A stretch of 64,000 nt of DNA from Paenibacillus barcinonensis (GTDB lineage: Bacteria; Bacillota; Bacilli; Paenibacillales; Paenibacillaceae), in contig NZ_QJSW01000007.1 of NCBI RefSeq assembly GCF_003217495.1, forward strand, positions 170,123 through 234,122, written 5' to 3'. The translations under genes and the position numbers were made by a program. Positions within the stretch are counted from its first letter, which is position 1; each line of letters begins with the position of its first letter. The notes beneath the pieces were generated by a model. That model was not told where the DNA came from. It saw nothing but the letters and a program-made list of their open reading frames with translations, and searched no databases. This document shows, piece by piece, positions 9,176 through 18,936 of this stretch.

Positions 9176-10339
9176 GTGAACGTCATATTGGTGGATGATG
9201 AACGTCTTGCATTGATCGGACTGGAAAAGATGCTAGAAAAGGAAGTTAGCGATATTCAGATTGTTGCCAGCTATATGAATCCGACAGAGGTGATTGCCGG
9301 TGTGATGCTGCATCAGCCGGATGTCGTCTTCCTGGATATCCACATGCCAGAAATAGATGGAATGGACCTGGGGCGGCAGATTCAGAAGGCTGTGCCAGGT
9401 ACTGAAATTATTTTTGTCACAAGCTACGATCAATATGCAGTTCATGCCTTTGAACTTCAGGCATTAGATTATGTCATGAAGCCTGTGCAGAAGGAACGTC
9501 TCAAGCAGACGCTGCAACGTGTGCGGGAGAAGCTCGCTCTTCGGCGTGAACAGCGGATGATGAATACGGAAGCTCCCTTGATCTGCTGCTTTAATCAGAT
9601 AAGCTTCAAACTACCTGGCAAGGAGGCGCAAGTTGCCAAGTGGCGTACCAGCAAAGCGCAGGAATTGTTTGCTTATCTGCTGCATCATCGGAATCAGATT
9701 ATTCATCGCAGTGCATTGCTGGATCTGCTGTGGCCAGGGACAGAAGAAGAGAAGGTCGCACATCAGCTTTATACGACGATGTATCATGTCCGTCAGACCT
9801 TGAAGACTTGCGGCATGGAGACGATCAGCATTCAAAGTGCCCATCTGGAAGCAGGTTACAAGCTGGAGCTGGGAGATGCGCGTCTCGATAGCGAGCAATG
9901 GGAGCAGGAGATGAAAGCCTGGAAGGAAGTGCAGCCCGAGACGGTTCAGGCGTATGAGCAGTCGTTGTATCGTTACACAGGCACATATTTGGGGCGGTAC
10001 GATTACATGTGGGCTGAACCGGAGCGTGAAAGACTACGTTATCTGTGGTTGTACTATATGAGGCAGCTTAATCTGTATTATCTCAAGCATGGTCAGAATG
10101 ACCGGGCAATAGAGAACATCCAGCAGATTCAACAGATGCTGCCTGACGACGAGGAAAGCTACTTCATGCTGATGAAGCTCTACGACGAGATGCAGCACAA
10201 GCTTGGTGTAGAGGAACAATATCGGCTTGTAACGAGCAGAATGGAGCAGGAGCTGGGTATCCCGATTAGTGAAGAGGTCCAACACTGGTATCGTGATTGG
10301 AAACGAGGAATCGCGAAGGCGGGACAACATACGAGATGA
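9176..10339 (+). CDS. Response regulator with SARP-like DNA-binding and BTAD domains
   Basis: The 387-residue protein starts at GTG, eight bases behind GGGGAGG. Residues 1-118 are a receiver domain with acidic pocket VDDE, phosphoacceptor Asp in VVFLDIHMPEIDG and the conserved lysine in YVMKPV. Residues about 140-225 form a winged helix (AYLLHHRNQIIHRSALLDLL), followed by a bacterial transcriptional activation domain of TPR type to the C-terminus (WYRDWKRGI). This receiver, wHTH and BTAD order is seen in a group of Bacillales regulators. The stop overlaps the start of the hybrid kinase gene by ATGA, so kinase and regulator are co-expressed and almost certainly partners. Target genes are unknown. 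Confidence 0.88.
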   Translation: MNVILVDDERLALIGLEKMLEKEVSDIQIVASYMNPTEVIAGVMLHQPDVVFLDIHMPEIDGMDLGRQIQKAVPGTEIIFVTSYDQYAVHAFELQALDYVMKPVQKERLKQTLQRVREKLALRREQRMMNTEAPLICCFNQISFKLPGKEAQVAKWRTSKAQELFAYLLHHRNQIIHRSALLDLLWPGTEEEKVAHQLYTTMYHVRQTLKTCGMETISIQSAHLEAGYKLELGDARLDSEQWEQEMKAWKEVQPETVQAYEQSLYRYTGTYLGRYDYMWAEPERERLRYLWLYYMRQLNLYYLKHGQNDRAIENIQQIQQMLPDDEESYFMLMKLYDEMQHKLGVEEQYRLVTSRMEQELGIPISEEVQHWYRDWKRGIAKAGQHTR

Positions 10340-13300
10340 ACATAAAGAATAAAGGAGTGCTCAGGCGCTTCTACTACATATGGATAATGCTGATTATCTT
10401 TGCTGTGCTGTTAGGCATGCGATGGATGTGGATGCAGTTCTTTCCAACCCTGAACGAGCATCGTGCTGTGAATGGGGTTATGGATCTGCGAGGCGTGGAT
10501 CTGCAGCAGATGCCGGTTATGTATTTGAACGGGGAATGGGAGTTGTATCCGAATGAACTGCTGACGAGCCAGCAGCTTGCAGATCAAGGTGAGGGAGCGA
10601 AGGGTAGCGTTGTGCAGGTTCCTGGGGATTGGAGGAATATACTCAAGCCAGACGGGGGAGACTCGCTTGGTTATGCGACATATCGATTGCGTATTCTGAT
10701 TGATCCGCTTCAGGAACCGGTGGCCTTCTGGTTCAAGAGCATCGCCAGCTCATCCGAGATCGAGCTCAACGGAGAGACGGTTTCTGTTAGAGGTTCGGTA
10801 TCGGCTGATGCATACAACTATGTGCCGCGTAATATCCCGTTTACGCCAGTTTTTGATCAGGAAGGCACGACAGTTATAGAGGTGCTCGTTCGTGTGGCTA
10901 ATTATGATAGTCCGTACAGCGGTGGCATCACCAAGTCGGTTCGGTTTGGTTCCCAAAATGCCATTGATTATGTTCACTGGTACTCCATCGGTTTTCAGTT
11001 GGCTATCTTTCTGGTATTACTGTTACATGGCATGTATGCTTTCATTCTGTATACCTTCAATCCGCAAGAGCGATCCTTATTGGTTGCGGGCATATTAACC
11101 TTATCCGTTGGCATCGGTGTGATGGCCGGTCATGACAACGTGTTCATGCTTTGGTTCCCAATCAACTATACCTGGGGAATTAAAATTCGTCTGATCTGTC
11201 TATTTTTGCAAAATGCCTGCATCGTACTGCTGTTTCAAAGGCTGGCCGGAATCAAGGCGCATCCTCGATGGCTTCAGTGGTATGGGGCGGTTCTGGTCGC
11301 TTATATCGCCGTTATTGTTGCGATGCCGATCCACATACTGTATTCGATGCTTCATTACAAGCTGCTTAGTGTTTTCTTCGTAGTAACCGGGTTGTGGCTG
11401 CTTTATATTATCGGTTCAATGATCTTTCGCAATCAGGGGGATCGGGATATCATTTTCTTACTTCTAACGGCAGGCGGTATTCTGTCCAATCTGTTCTGGA
11501 GTTCTTTCGAAACTTCAGCGAACGGTACAACCGTGTATTACCCCATTGATATCGTGTTCGCGATTACCGGATTTTCGGCCTATTGGTTCAAAAAATATTT
11601 CAGAAATGCCCGCGAGAATATGGAGTTGAACCAGGCGCTGCAGAAGGGAGACAAGATCAAGGATCAGTTTCTGGCGAATACGTCTCATGAACTGCGAACA
11701 CCACTTCACGGCATCATCAACATTGCGCATAATGTCGTTAACCGAGAGAAGAACAAGCTGGATGCCCGTAGTGTGGAGGACATGGAGCTCCTGATTACCA
11801 TTGGGCGGCGCATGTCTCATCTGCTTAGCGATTTGCTGGATGTTGTCAGGTTGAAGGAGCATCGCATTACACTGCAGCCCGCTGCTGTATCCGTGCAATC
11901 TGCCGTACCTGGCATCATGGCGATGCTGTCATACATGATTGAACGCAAACCGGTTCAGCTTCAGATGCATATTGAGGATGGCTTTCCTCAGGTGCTGGCG
12001 GATGAGAAGCGGCTGGTGCAGATTATGTATAATTTGCTGCATAACGCGCTCAAGCATACCGCCGAGGGTGCCATTACGGTAAGTGCCGAGCTTCGTGATG
12101 GCCATGCACTTATTCATGTTGCTGACACAGGCACAGGTATGGACGTAGCAACGCAAGAGCGAATTTTTCTTCCCTATGAGCAGGGCTCTTATGATGAACG
12201 GGATAGTCAAGGCATCGGGCTGGGTTTGAATATCTGTAAACAGCTTGTTGAGCTGCATGGTGGATCACTGTCCGTTCGTTCAGTGCCGGGCGAAGGCTCT
12301 GTGTTTAGCTTTGATCTGCCGCTGGCTCAGTCAATTGACCAGGAAGCTGCATCTCCATTGGGGTCACAGCTTGCTGCTGCGTGGGATCAAGGCACTGCCG
12401 ACATAACCGAGGAGACGTTAAACGCATTTTTATTACAGCATGCTGCTTCAGATCGTACAGAATTCGCGGTTGCGGAGGATGTGCCATCTCTTTTGCCAGC
12501 AGGCAAGTCATTCATTCTCGCTGTGGATGATGATCCGGTTAACCTGGAGGTGCTGGTCAGCATTCTTTCGAATGAGCCATGCCTGATCACCACCGCTCGC
12601 TCAGGGCAGGAAGCGCTGGAACTATTAAATACACGTCAGTGGGATCTAATGATTACCGATGTAATGATGCCGTATATGTCAGGATACGAGTTAACCCGGA
12701 AAGTGCGGGAGCAATATTCCATGTCAGAGCTTCCTGTGCTGCTGCTCACGGCTCGAAGTCAGCCGCCAGACATTTATACCGGATTTGCGTCCGGGGCCAA
12801 TGATTATATTACGAAACCGGTGGATGCCGTAGAGCTGAAGTATCGCATACGTGCCTTGACGATGCTGAACAAGTCCATTCAGGAGCGACTACGAATGGAA
12901 GCGGCCTATTTGCAGGCACAGATTCAGCCTCATTTTCTGTTTAATACGCTGAATTCACTGATGGTGCTAAGTGATATAGATACGGAGCATATGCGTAAGC
13001 TGGGTGAAGCCTTCTCCTCTTACCTTCGCATCAGCTTTAACTACCTTAACACCGGGGAGTTAGTGAAGCTGTCCCACGAGCTGGAGCTCGTTGAGGCATA
13101 CCTGTTTATTGAGAAAACTCGCTTCGAAGACCGGCTGTCTGTCATGTTGGATATTGAGCCCGGTCTCCAGTTACGCTTGCCCCCTCTGTCTATTCAGCCA
13201 CTGGTTGAGAATGCTGTCAAACATGGTTTGTTAAGCCGGCATGCAGGCGGAACGATCTGTTTGACGATTAGCAGAGGTCAGGGATACACCCGAATTGAGG

Positions 13301-13500
13301 TTAAGGATAACGGCAAAGGCATGTCGCCGGAGCAGGTTGCTGCCTTGCAGGAAGCTTCGTGGAACAGCAAGGGCGGGATCGGCATTGCCAACACAAACCG
13401 CAGATTGCTGCAGCGCTATGGTCGCGGATTAACTATTGTGAGCGAACTGGGTGAAGGCACGATGGTTTCTTTTGATGTTCCAGACGGTGAAGTAGATTAG
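10336..13500 (+). CDS. Hybrid histidine kinase with 7TMR-DISM sensor and two kinase cores
   Basis: The start is taken as the ATG in the ATGA overlap with the regulator; the frame also opens at 10297 without a better ribosome-binding site. The order in 1054 residues is: one N-terminal span; an extracellular beta-sandwich like the DISM extracellular domain (about 45-210); seven spans (about 220-415); HisKA with FLANTSHELRTPLHG; HATPase (NLLHNALKHT, GIGLGLNICKQL); a receiver (LAVDDD, MITDVMMPYMSG, YITKPVD); and then a LytS-type His_kinase region (QIQPHFLFNTLNSL) with a second HATPase (PLVENAVKHGL, VKDNGKGM). Two different kinase cores in one chain around one receiver are notable. It should act in the membrane and signal to the receiver-SARP protein. 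Its ligand is unknown. Confidence 0.88.
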   Translation: MNIKNKGVLRRFYYIWIMLIIFAVLLGMRWMWMQFFPTLNEHRAVNGVMDLRGVDLQQMPVMYLNGEWELYPNELLTSQQLADQGEGAKGSVVQVPGDWRNILKPDGGDSLGYATYRLRILIDPLQEPVAFWFKSIASSSEIELNGETVSVRGSVSADAYNYVPRNIPFTPVFDQEGTTVIEVLVRVANYDSPYSGGITKSVRFGSQNAIDYVHWYSIGFQLAIFLVLLLHGMYAFILYTFNPQERSLLVAGILTLSVGIGVMAGHDNVFMLWFPINYTWGIKIRLICLFLQNACIVLLFQRLAGIKAHPRWLQWYGAVLVAYIAVIVAMPIHILYSMLHYKLLSVFFVVTGLWLLYIIGSMIFRNQGDRDIIFLLLTAGGILSNLFWSSFETSANGTTVYYPIDIVFAITGFSAYWFKKYFRNARENMELNQALQKGDKIKDQFLANTSHELRTPLHGIINIAHNVVNREKNKLDARSVEDMELLITIGRRMSHLLSDLLDVVRLKEHRITLQPAAVSVQSAVPGIMAMLSYMIERKPVQLQMHIEDGFPQVLADEKRLVQIMYNLLHNALKHTAEGAITVSAELRDGHALIHVADTGTGMDVATQERIFLPYEQGSYDERDSQGIGLGLNICKQLVELHGGSLSVRSVPGEGSVFSFDLPLAQSIDQEAASPLGSQLAAAWDQGTADITEETLNAFLLQHAASDRTEFAVAEDVPSLLPAGKSFILAVDDDPVNLEVLVSILSNEPCLITTARSGQEALELLNTRQWDLMITDVMMPYMSGYELTRKVREQYSMSELPVLLLTARSQPPDIYTGFASGANDYITKPVDAVELKYRIRALTMLNKSIQERLRMEAAYLQAQIQPHFLFNTLNSLMVLSDIDTEHMRKLGEAFSSYLRISFNYLNTGELVKLSHELELVEAYLFIEKTRFEDRLSVMLDIEPGLQLRLPPLSIQPLVENAVKHGLLSRHAGGTICLTISRGQGYTRIEVKDNGKGMSPEQVAALQEASWNSKGGIGIANTNRRLLQRYGRGLTIVSELGEGTMVSFDVPDGEVD

Positions 13501-13559
13501 CGGTGTATGTTCAAGTGATTGTACGGATAACCTGAGGACATGAGGTATGGAAGGCTAAA

Positions 13560-13597
13560 CAAAAAGGGCTGTTGAAGTCAAACTTCCAGCCTTTTTG
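13560..13597 (+). terminator. Rho-independent terminator after the hybrid kinase gene
   Basis: AAAAAGGGCTG and CAGCCTTTTT flank an inner GAAGT/ACTTC stem; it ends in five T and could work in both directions. Confidence 0.8.
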
Positions 13598-13659
13598 TGC
13601 TGTCTGAGTAGGAGATAACCGTTTCCTGGATTTTAATTATTTCTAATGACTCTTTCATA

Positions 13660-13676
13660 TGTTAGTATATTTAACA
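13660..13676 (+). promoter_or_regulatory. GlnR/TnrA box upstream of glnK
   Basis: TGTTAGTATATTTAACA matches the established consensus TGTNA-N7-TNACA at every fixed position. It lies about 60 bases before the glnK start. It suggests control of the sensor genes by nitrogen status. Confidence 0.75.
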
Positions 13677-13737
13677 TCAGAAGCGCGGCTTCGGCAGTGT
13701 GCGTTATGAAACGTTGTAATAGTAGGTGGAGAAAGCG

Positions 13738-15054
13738 ATGCGTAATTGGGTCAAAAACGAAAATGTGCAGATGGTAGCGGTTGCTCTGGCTACAGCTGTA
13801 GGAGCACAGTTCAAGATTAATCCCTTTCGGGAGGATTATTTCCGAATCGGACTCGGAGTCAGCATTTTTTTGTTTTTGCTGATGATTATGCCCCACTTGT
13901 CGTATTTAAAAACAGGGATTCTGACGGGTCTTGCAAGCTTGTCGTTTCAATCCGCTGATCTGATTCATCATGTGCATACGCTGTCCATGCTGGAGAGCTT
14001 GCGGGATAATCTGGGGGCGGGCTTGTACTATGTGGTGTTTGCTTATGGGCTGAGCAGGCTCAAGCACCGATTCCACGAAATGCCCCCGCTACTGCTGGGA
14101 AGCCTCATTACGGGTATAGACTTTTCCTCGAATCTGGTGGAGTTGTTTGTACGTGGTGTGCTTAGTGGGACCAATATATTTTATATGCGTGAATGGCTGT
14201 ATCTGTTTGTTGTGGGCGGGCTGCGAAGTTACTTTGTGATTGGGCTGTATAACAGCTTTGCCGTAAGGCAGATCAGGCTTTTGCATGCCGAGCAGGAGAA
14301 GCGAATGGAGCAGATGTTAAGTGTGAATTCGGGCTTGTACGGTGAGGTGTTCTACCTGAAAAAAGCGATGGACACGATTGAAGGCATTACGGCCAACAGC
14401 TATGAGCTGTATCGTGATCTGCGGGAGCAGGACATGCACGAGTACAGTCAGCGTACCCTAGGGATCGCACAGCAGATTCATGAGGTGAAGAAGGATTCGC
14501 AGCGTATTCTCGCGGGACTGCTCAAGCTGTATGACAATGAGAATACCGTGAATATGAGCCTGTCGGAAGTGCTGCATTTTGCAGGCAAGGCGAATCGGAA
14601 ATACAGTGAGATGCTGCACAAGCAGGTAAAGATTGAGGTGGAGCAGCGGTATGAAGGAGAATCGCCGTATTACATTCCACTGTTAACGGTGCTAAATAAC
14701 CTGCTGGCCAATGCAGTTGAGTCCATCGAGCAGGAGGGTCTGATTCGGGTGCAGGTGTTTGAGCAGGGTGAGGAAGTGCATTTTGTGGTGACTGATTCGG
14801 GAAAAGGCATACCTGAGGCGAAGCGCGGGGTGATCTTTGAGCCCGGTTATACGACCAAGTTTGATGAAGTTGGCATTGCTGCCACAGGTATTGGTCTGTC
14901 GCATGTACGTGATATCGTTCAAGCTCTGGAAGGGCGCATTCAGGTAGAGTCCGCTCCAGTTGGGCAGGGGACTACATTCAGCGTTATGATTCCCGCAGTC
15001 AATCTAATGAAGGAGGCCGATGTCGATGACACTTTCGATCGTGATCGTGGATGA
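13738..15054 (+). CDS. glnK: Sensor histidine kinase of GlnK (YcbA) type
   Basis: The start is the ATG six bases behind AGGTGGAG; an in-frame GTG lies 12 bases earlier inside that site. The 438-residue protein has about six hydrophobic spans in residues 10-200, then a coiled dimerisation region with the histidine in AQQIHEVKKDSQR, then a HATPase domain (LLANAVESIE, VTDSGKGIPE, ATGIGLSHVRDI). This short layout and the company of a YcbB-domain regulator match the GlnK-GlnL glutamine-sensing pair of Bacillus subtilis. In that organism the pair activates glutaminase and glutamine-transport genes. Here a glutamine-type ABC importer follows the regulator gene. Ligand sensing by this protein is inferred from the family. 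Confidence 0.8.
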   Translation: MRNWVKNENVQMVAVALATAVGAQFKINPFREDYFRIGLGVSIFLFLLMIMPHLSYLKTGILTGLASLSFQSADLIHHVHTLSMLESLRDNLGAGLYYVVFAYGLSRLKHRFHEMPPLLLGSLITGIDFSSNLVELFVRGVLSGTNIFYMREWLYLFVVGGLRSYFVIGLYNSFAVRQIRLLHAEQEKRMEQMLSVNSGLYGEVFYLKKAMDTIEGITANSYELYRDLREQDMHEYSQRTLGIAQQIHEVKKDSQRILAGLLKLYDNENTVNMSLSEVLHFAGKANRKYSEMLHKQVKIEVEQRYEGESPYYIPLLTVLNNLLANAVESIEQEGLIRVQVFEQGEEVHFVVTDSGKGIPEAKRGVIFEPGYTTKFDEVGIAATGIGLSHVRDIVQALEGRIQVESAPVGQGTTFSVMIPAVNLMKEADVDDTFDRDRG

Positions 15055-15919
15055 TGATGTAGTGAGTCGCAGCATGCTTCAGGATATCATTGATACTTGC
15101 GGATTCGGGGAGCTTGCAGGCATGGCCGAGGGAGGGCTGGAGGGACAGCGTATCGTTCTGGATCGTAAGCCGGATGTTGTGCTGATTGACCTGCTGATGC
15201 CTGATCAGGACGGGATTGAAACCGTATCGAAGCTGAAGCAGAGCGGGTATGGCGGCAAATTCATTATGATTTCCCAGGTAGAGAACAAAGAGATGGTCGG
15301 AGCAGCGTACCAGAAAGGGATCGAATTTTTCATCCATAAACCCATCAATCGGGTGGAAGTAGAGCATGTGCTGAACAAAGTGAACGAGCAGTGGAGGTAT
15401 GAGCGATACGTACAGGAAATCAAGCAATCCATGGCCCGGCTGAATCTGGTTGAGGCGCCTGCTCCTGCAAAGACCCGAACCGTGCGAGACGTAGCGCGCG
15501 GCATACTGATGGACCTCGGAATTATCGGTGAGAGTGGAAGCAAAGATATGGTGTCCTTGATGGAATATGCGATTGAGCAAAAGCAGGCCGCGGAGTTACC
15601 GCCACTGAAGGAATCCTATGAAGCGGTGGCGAGAGCGTATAAGCTGACCGACAAGGATGTAGAGAAGGAAGGCAAGGCGATGGAGCAGCGCATTCGCAGA
15701 ACCGTTCTGACAGCGCTGACGAATATGGCTTCTATTGGACTAACCGATTACAGCAATCCTAAATTTGAGCATTATGCACCGCTTTATTTTGATTTTCAGG
15801 ATGTACGTATGAAGATGAGGGCTATGGAGGAAGAACAGGCAACGGACAAGAGCAAGGTGAACATTAAGAAGTTTTTGCAGGTATTTTACATGGAGATCGT
15901 AGAGAAAATGAATGATTGA
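15026..15919 (+). CDS. glnL: Response regulator of GlnL (YcbB) type
   Basis: The start is the second ATG of the pair at 15020 and 15026, because it has the normal nine-base distance from AAGGAGG. The gene overlaps the end of glnK by 29 bases. Residues 1-115 are a receiver (VIVDDDVVS, VVLIDLLMPDQDG, FFIHKPI). The rest, about 150-298, is the YcbB domain (GILMDLGIIGESGSKD, FYMEIVEKM), an unusual DNA-binding fold found in GlnL proteins. It should activate transport of glutamine when phosphorylated by GlnK. A candidate binding site precedes the importer genes. I am fairly sure of the family and less sure of the ligand. Confidence 0.83.
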   Translation: MTLSIVIVDDDVVSRSMLQDIIDTCGFGELAGMAEGGLEGQRIVLDRKPDVVLIDLLMPDQDGIETVSKLKQSGYGGKFIMISQVENKEMVGAAYQKGIEFFIHKPINRVEVEHVLNKVNEQWRYERYVQEIKQSMARLNLVEAPAPAKTRTVRDVARGILMDLGIIGESGSKDMVSLMEYAIEQKQAAELPPLKESYEAVARAYKLTDKDVEKEGKAMEQRIRRTVLTALTNMASIGLTDYSNPKFEHYAPLYFDFQDVRMKMRAMEEEQATDKSKVNIKKFLQVFYMEIVEKMND

Positions 15920-15975
15920 AATGTGGCACACTGAACATGACAACAAGAGCCAACGGGATATTAAAGCGAAAAGGG

Positions 15976-16009
15976 GATTCTCGAACAATGTCATCGAGGA
16001 TCTTTTTTT
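15976..16009 (+). terminator. Rho-independent terminator after glnL
   Basis: GATTCTCGA and TCGAGGATC pair with one wobble and are followed by seven T. It separates glnKL from the importer genes. Confidence 0.8.
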
Positions 16010-16010
16010 G

Positions 16011-16027
16011 TGTTATATAAAATAACA
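16011..16027 (+). promoter_or_regulatory. GlnR/TnrA box 1 upstream of the glutamine-type importer
   Basis: TGTTATATAAAATAACA fits TGTNA-N7-TNACA at every fixed position and is almost fully palindromic. It begins directly after the glnL terminator. Confidence 0.75.
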
Positions 16028-16092
16028 TTGAAATAAGATAATTCTGATTTTATGCTCAATATAGTACATATTTTTATCTAAAATCTCTATTG

Positions 16093-16109
16093 TGTTAATT
16101 TATTTAACA
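16093..16109 (+). promoter_or_regulatory. GlnR/TnrA box 2 upstream of the glutamine-type importer
   Basis: TGTTAATTTATTTAACA fits TGTNA-N7-TNACA at every fixed position. Its centre is 82 bases from the centre of box 1, close to eight helical turns, which would permit looping or cooperative binding. Confidence 0.75.
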
Positions 16110-16111
16110 TC

Positions 16112-16127
16112 GTTTGTGGAATTTTGG
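16112..16127 (+). promoter_or_regulatory. Candidate GlnL operator
   Basis: GTTTGT-GGAA-TTTTGG matches 10 of 12 fixed bases of the direct repeat TTTTGT-N4-TTTTGT that I recall as the B. subtilis GlnL target. It lies two bases after GlnR/TnrA box 2 and about 105 bases before the binding-protein gene. Confidence 0.5.
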
Positions 16128-16231
16128 TGTAGGATTACGTAAGTTTCCGTAGGTGTAGAAATACAATACGTACATAAATACAAATGATCGATTCGGTCGA
16201 TCCCAATCACATTCGGAAAAGGGGTTTTTCC

Positions 16232-17029
16232 ATGAAAAAGGCAGCATCTATCGTAATGGCAGCATTTCTTGCTTTGGCACTAAGTGCCTGCGGCGCAGCA
16301 AAATCGGGTGAGGATGGCAAAGCCCAGTCTGCAAGTGGAAACGCAACAGAGAAATATACGTTTGGTACCGATGCGACATATCCTCCGTTTGAGTTTCAGA
16401 AGGATGGAAAATATGTAGGGATCGACATTGACCTGATGAACGCAATCGCAAAGGAAGAAGGTTTCGACGTCGAGATCAAACCGATGGATTTCAAAGGCAT
16501 CATTCCAGCGATTACAGCCAATCAATTGGACGGAGCCATTGCTGGCATCAGCATCACGGATGAGCGTAAAAAAGTGGTCGATTTCTCGGACCCGTATTAT
16601 CAAGCCGGACTGTCCTTGATTGTGAATGAGGATAACAACGACATTAAGAGCCCGGAGGATTTGAATGGCAAAACGATTGCTATTAAAAAAGGGACATCGG
16701 GAGCCAACCTGGCGGATCAATATGCCAAAACCTATGGCGCAACCATTAAATATTTTGACGACAGTCCATCCATGTATCAGGAAGTAGCGAACAAAAACGC
16801 GGATGCGACACTTGAAGACTTCCCGGTCATTTCTTACAAAATTGCGATCGACCCGAATGCCAAGCTCAAAATAGTTGGTGACCGCTTGAACGGGGACTTC
16901 TATGGTATTGCGGTTGCCAAAGGCGATACAGAATTGCAGAAGAAGATAAACGACGGCTTAAAGAAATTGCAGGAAAATGGCGAATACGACAAGATTGTTG
17001 AGAAATATTTAGGCTCAGCAGCGAAGTAG
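16232..17029 (+). CDS. glnH: Polar amino acid (probably glutamine) ABC importer binding lipoprotein
   Basis: The start is the ATG of MKKAASIVMAAF, seven bases behind AAAAGGGG. The first 20 residues form a lipoprotein signal ending LSAC-G. The remainder of the 265-residue protein is a family 3 solute-binding fold with the standard opening FGTDATYPPFEF, and GISITDERKKVVDFSDPYY near residue 112. It should capture a polar amino acid outside the membrane and hand it to the permease. Glutamine is the best guess because the genes follow glnKL and carry GlnR/TnrA boxes, but cystine or histidine carriers of this family look alike. First gene of a three-gene operon. Confidence 0.85.
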   Translation: MKKAASIVMAAFLALALSACGAAKSGEDGKAQSASGNATEKYTFGTDATYPPFEFQKDGKYVGIDIDLMNAIAKEEGFDVEIKPMDFKGIIPAITANQLDGAIAGISITDERKKVVDFSDPYYQAGLSLIVNEDNNDIKSPEDLNGKTIAIKKGTSGANLADQYAKTYGATIKYFDDSPSMYQEVANKNADATLEDFPVISYKIAIDPNAKLKIVGDRLNGDFYGIAVAKGDTELQKKINDGLKKLQENGEYDKIVEKYLGSAAK

Positions 17030-17040
17030 AAGGGAATGTG

Positions 17041-17703
17041 ATGCGGATGGATTCCTCCTTGCAAGTCATACTGGACGCACTGCCTCTTCTGTTAGAGGGA
17101 ACGGTTGTTACGTTGAAAATTGTTGTAATCTCGCTCATCTTTGCCATGGTGATTGGTTTGATCTCCGGTCTAATGAGCACCTCCCTGAATCGGCTGCTGC
17201 GGCTCGTAGCTTCGCTTTATGTGGATATCATCCGCGGCACGCCTCTTCTGGTGCAGGTTTATTTCATCTATTTCGGTCTGCCGGTGTTTCTGGATATGCG
17301 AATCCCGGCCATGACCGCAGGAATCATCGCGGTTAGTTTGAACGCTGGAGCTTATGTCTCGGAGATTTTCCGGGCAGGCATTGAGTCCATCGGCAAAGGC
17401 CAGCATGAAGCCGCAAGATCACTGGGCCTTAGCCGTTTCAAGACGATGTGGCTGGTGATACTTCCGCAGGCAACCCGGCGTATGATTCCTACTTTTGTGA
17501 ACCAGGCTATCATTACGATTAAGGATACATCATTGTTATCAGCGATAGGGATTGCGGAGTTAACACAGACAGGGGAAATTATTATCTCCTCCAACTTCCG
17601 GGCATTTGAAATCTGGGGCGTTGTCGGCATCTTTTATCTGATTATCATTGTCCTGCTGTCCCGAGCTTCCCGTTTCATCGAAAGGAGATATGCGATCCGA
17701 TGA
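17041..17703 (+). CDS. glnP: Polar amino acid ABC importer permease
   Basis: The start is the ATG five bases behind AAGGGA; a GTG three bases earlier and an ATG six bases later are alternatives. The protein of about 220 residues has five hydrophobic spans and the permease-ATPase coupling loop [20 protein letters not shown], the EAA motif of the HisM/GlnP group. It forms the membrane channel with the binding protein encoded just upstream and the ATPase downstream. Its stop overlaps the ATPase start by ATGA, so they are translationally coupled. Confidence 0.88.
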   Translation: MRMDSSLQVILDALPLLLEGTVVTLKIVVISLIFAMVIGLISGLMSTSLNRLLRLVASLYVDIIRGTPLLVQVYFIYFGLPVFLDMRIPAMTAGIIAVSLNAGAYVSEIFRAGIESIGKGQHEAARSLGLSRFKTMWLVILPQATRRMIPTFVNQAIITIKDTSLLSAIGIAELTQTGEIIISSNFRAFEIWGVVGIFYLIIIVLLSRASRFIERRYAIR

Positions 17704-18422
17704 TTACTGTAGAGAATCTAAGAAAGCAATTTGGTGCGAATGAAGTTCTGAAGGATATCTCCACAACGATTCGGGAGCAGGAGGTAGTATGTGTCATCGG
17801 CCCTTCGGGGTCTGGCAAAAGCACCTTCTTGCGCTGCCTCAATCTGCTGGAGGAAGTCACGTCAGGCAAGGTCATCATTGGCGAAGTGGAGGTCACTTCA
17901 CCCAAGACGAACATTGATGAGCTGCGCACCAATGTGGGTATGGTGTTCCAGCAGTTCAACCTGTTTCCGCATCTGACGGTACTGCAAAATATCATGCTGG
18001 CGCCCAAGCATATCCGCAAGCTGAGCAAGGCCGAAAACGAGAGCAAAGCGCTGGAGCTGCTCGGCAAAGTCGGTCTGTCTCAGAAAAAAGATGCCTATCC
18101 CGAGCAGCTGTCCGGCGGACAGCAGCAGCGTGTAGCGATTGCCCGTGCACTCGCCATGAACCCGAGTGTCATGTTATTCGATGAACCAACCTCGGCGCTT
18201 GACCCCGAGATGGTTGGTGAGGTGCTGCAGGTGATGAAAGATCTCGCTCATGAGGGCATCACGATGATTGTGGTGACACATGAGATGGGCTTTGCCCGCG
18301 AGGTGGCAGATCGGGTGATCTTCATGGACGGTGGTTATATTGTCGAGGAAGGCACGCCGGAGGCTATTTTTCAACATACACAGCATGAACGGACGAAAGC
18401 TTTTCTTGGCAAGGTGTTATAA
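17700..18422 (+). CDS. glnQ: Polar amino acid ABC importer ATPase
   Basis: This 240-residue ATPase has Walker [11 protein letters not shown]-loop VFQQFN, signature [15 protein letters not shown], Walker [15 protein letters not shown] and switch histidine VVTHEMGFA. It is standard length for the GlnQ/HisP group. It starts in the ATGA overlap with the permease gene. It powers uptake from the inner face of the membrane. No clear terminator follows within the next 100 bases. Confidence 0.92.
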   Translation: MITVENLRKQFGANEVLKDISTTIREQEVVCVIGPSGSGKSTFLRCLNLLEEVTSGKVIIGEVEVTSPKTNIDELRTNVGMVFQQFNLFPHLTVLQNIMLAPKHIRKLSKAENESKALELLGKVGLSQKKDAYPEQLSGGQQQRVAIARALAMNPSVMLFDEPTSALDPEMVGEVLQVMKDLAHEGITMIVVTHEMGFAREVADRVIFMDGGYIVEEGTPEAIFQHTQHERTKAFLGKVL

Positions 18423-18936
18423 CAATACGGTAACAGAACTGACAAATGACGAACCAATTATGACATGGGCCTGCTTGATGCTTCATACACAGCCCATATA
18501 ATCTGGCCCCTCCGGGTTGAACCATGGATGAGGACATCTGAACGGATGGACTTGAACAGGTTTGCTTGCAGGGGATTTTTTGCTGTTGTGCTTAATACAT
18601 ATTAGAATGGATTCATCAGGAGTATTACCGTGCAGTACGCATCTATAACCAAAGGGGACATCCTCTATGGAGCGAATAACTCAGATGGATAATGTGATTT
18701 TTCGAGCGAATCAAATCCCTGAACGGTGCAGATGAGAGGATGCGGCTGGTGGTGCTTGCTCCGAAGAACGTGGAGCTTCGGCAATTCACTGTGGAAGAGG
18801 CTGTAGCTTTTGCATGCGGAGACGGGACATGCTCCGTTCCGGGTGACATAGCGGGTGTTAGGAACGAGTCGCAGTATCTGGGTGGTAAAGTGCTTGTGTT
18901 GTGGAGAGAGAGTGTCATCAGAACAGGAGGGTACGT
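18423..18936. other. Gap between the importer operon and the CE2-like esterase gene
   Basis: These 514 bases hold no intact recognised gene. A short open frame (see 18740-18940) and the start of a second frame (18667, MERITQMDNVIF...) suggest a decayed gene. I see no convincing terminator or operator in the first 200 bases. Confidence 0.5.
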
